A stretch of 64,000 nt of DNA from Hyphomicrobium_A sp964493785. GTDB taxonomy: Bacteria; Pseudomonadota; Alphaproteobacteria; Rhizobiales; Hyphomicrobiaceae. The notes beneath the pieces are model-generated. The model was given only the letters and a program-made list of their open reading frames with translations, was not told the origin of the DNA and did no database searches. A program made the position numbers and the translations under genes. The stretch spans positions 8,643 through 72,642 of the forward strand of contig CAZBPM010000023.1 of NCBI GenBank assembly GCA_964493785.1. The letters run 5' to 3'. The stretch's first letter is position 1. Each line of letters begins with the position of its first letter. Below, piece after piece: positions 63,509 to 64,000 of the stretch.

Positions 63509-64000
63509 CTATTCCTCCTCGGCGTCCGTCAGCGGCGCTTCTGCGCCGTCGGACAGTGCTTTGCTCTTCTTTGCGCGGCTCAAGGCCTCGCGGATCAAAT
63601 CGTCGGTCAGCATTAGGCGGGCTTCGGCAATCAGCCCCACCGGAATGCCGATTATGTTCTTTCCATCCGCGCCGAGGTCGATCTCGATGCGCGCCTCGCC
63701 ATCCTCGAAACCCTCCAGGATGCCGCGGAAACGCCGGCGCCCGTCGATCAGCTCCTTGACCTCGATCTTCGCCTCATGGCCGGACCAATCCTCGAAATCG
63801 GACGGCCGAACCAGTGGCCTGTCGATGCCGGGCGACGAGACCTCTAGTCTATAGGCGCCCTCGATCGGATCGTGCACGTCCAACAGAGGTGAAACCTCCT
63901 TGGATATGGCCTCGCAGTCCTCGATCGTCAGCGTGCCGTCGGCACGCTCCGCCATGATCTGCAGCGTCTTGCTGTCGCCCCCGGTCACGGCAACACGCAC
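63509..64000 (-). CDS. rimP: Ribosome maturation factor RimP (5' end cut by the window)
   Basis: 30S assembly factor. The visible 163 residues include LTIEDCEAISKEVSPLLDVHDPI, YRLEVSSPGIDRPL (family signature) and the C-terminal Sm-like domain with DGRRRFRGILEGFEDGEARIEID, ending in an acidic tail. About 30-40 N-terminal residues are beyond position 64000. First gene of the rimP-nusA-ylxR-infB run. Confidence 0.94.
   Translation of the reverse strand: MRVAVTGGDSKTLQIMAERADGTLTIEDCEAISKEVSPLLDVHDPIEGAYRLEVSSPGIDRPLVRPSDFEDWSGHEAKIEVKELIDGRRRFRGILEGFEDGEARIEIDLGADGKNIIGIPVGLIAEARLMLTDDLIREALSRAKKSKALSDGAEAPLTDAEEE

Overview
The window is a chromosomal segment of a high-GC alphaproteobacterium, most likely in the Hyphomicrobiales (Rhizobiales) and perhaps close to Hyphomicrobium. 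The evidence is the order irr / fabA-fabB-fabI, the block ubiG / lysC-ptsP-prfA-prmC, a phasin, EcfG-type general-stress promoters, and a tRNA-His with A73 and no encoded G-1. The species is not determined. Three 10-N runs inside pnp show a draft assembly. There is no rRNA, transposase, integrase, prophage or CRISPR array; this is mostly core chromosome with small accessory pockets.

Layout. 0.2-6.8 kb (minus strand): prmC, prfA, a RodZ-like membrane protein, ptsP and lysC. 7-10 kb (plus): ubiG, a stress-promoter lipoprotein and a periplasmic glucan (OpgG/OpgD) protein. 10.1-12.1 kb: a membrane protein, then a small module with three EcfG-like promoters (72-aa protein, single-domain response regulator, DUF3309 micro-membrane protein). 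12-16.2 kb: an MFS exporter, an NTF2-like protein, tRNA-His, a phasin and a PAS histidine kinase. 16.3-19.7 kb: a ferric-iron ABC operon carrying a Cys-rich protein of unknown function but no ATPase. 19.7-27.7 kb: an M14 deacylase, AsmA-like protein, GlpD, a DUF4212/sodium-solute symporter pair and a TPR protein.

27.8-38.8 kb: coaBC-dut, cysK, a MoeB/ThiF-like protein, DUF4189 and SH3 proteins, a 2-hydroxyacid dehydrogenase, irr divergent from fabA-fabB-fabI (iron/haem control next to unsaturated and type II fatty-acid synthesis), and murI. 38.9-43.4 kb: a copper module, csoR and copA diverging from one perfect CsoR-type operator, then an LTXXQ-like secreted protein with a DD-rich pentapeptide tract. 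43.7-50.7 kb: aguA-aguB (agmatine to putrescine) separated by two long palindromes, an FAD oxidoreductase, glycerate kinase, an NAD-binding protein, a second NTF2-like protein and a secreted micropeptide with a Trp/Arg tail. 50.9-53.9 kb: a tightly overlapped CHASE3 kinase / receiver / receiver-kinase operon. 53.9-64 kb (minus): the translation and RNA cluster rimP-nusA-ylxR-infB-rbfA-truB-rpsO-pnp, with rimP cut by the right edge.

The most original signals are the stress-promoter cluster at 11.0-12.0 kb, the Cys-rich protein embedded in the iron transporter operon, the twin palindromes between aguA and aguB, a dispersed intergenic stem-loop element (32.46, 38.83 and 41.73 kb), and the Trp/Arg-tailed micropeptide.
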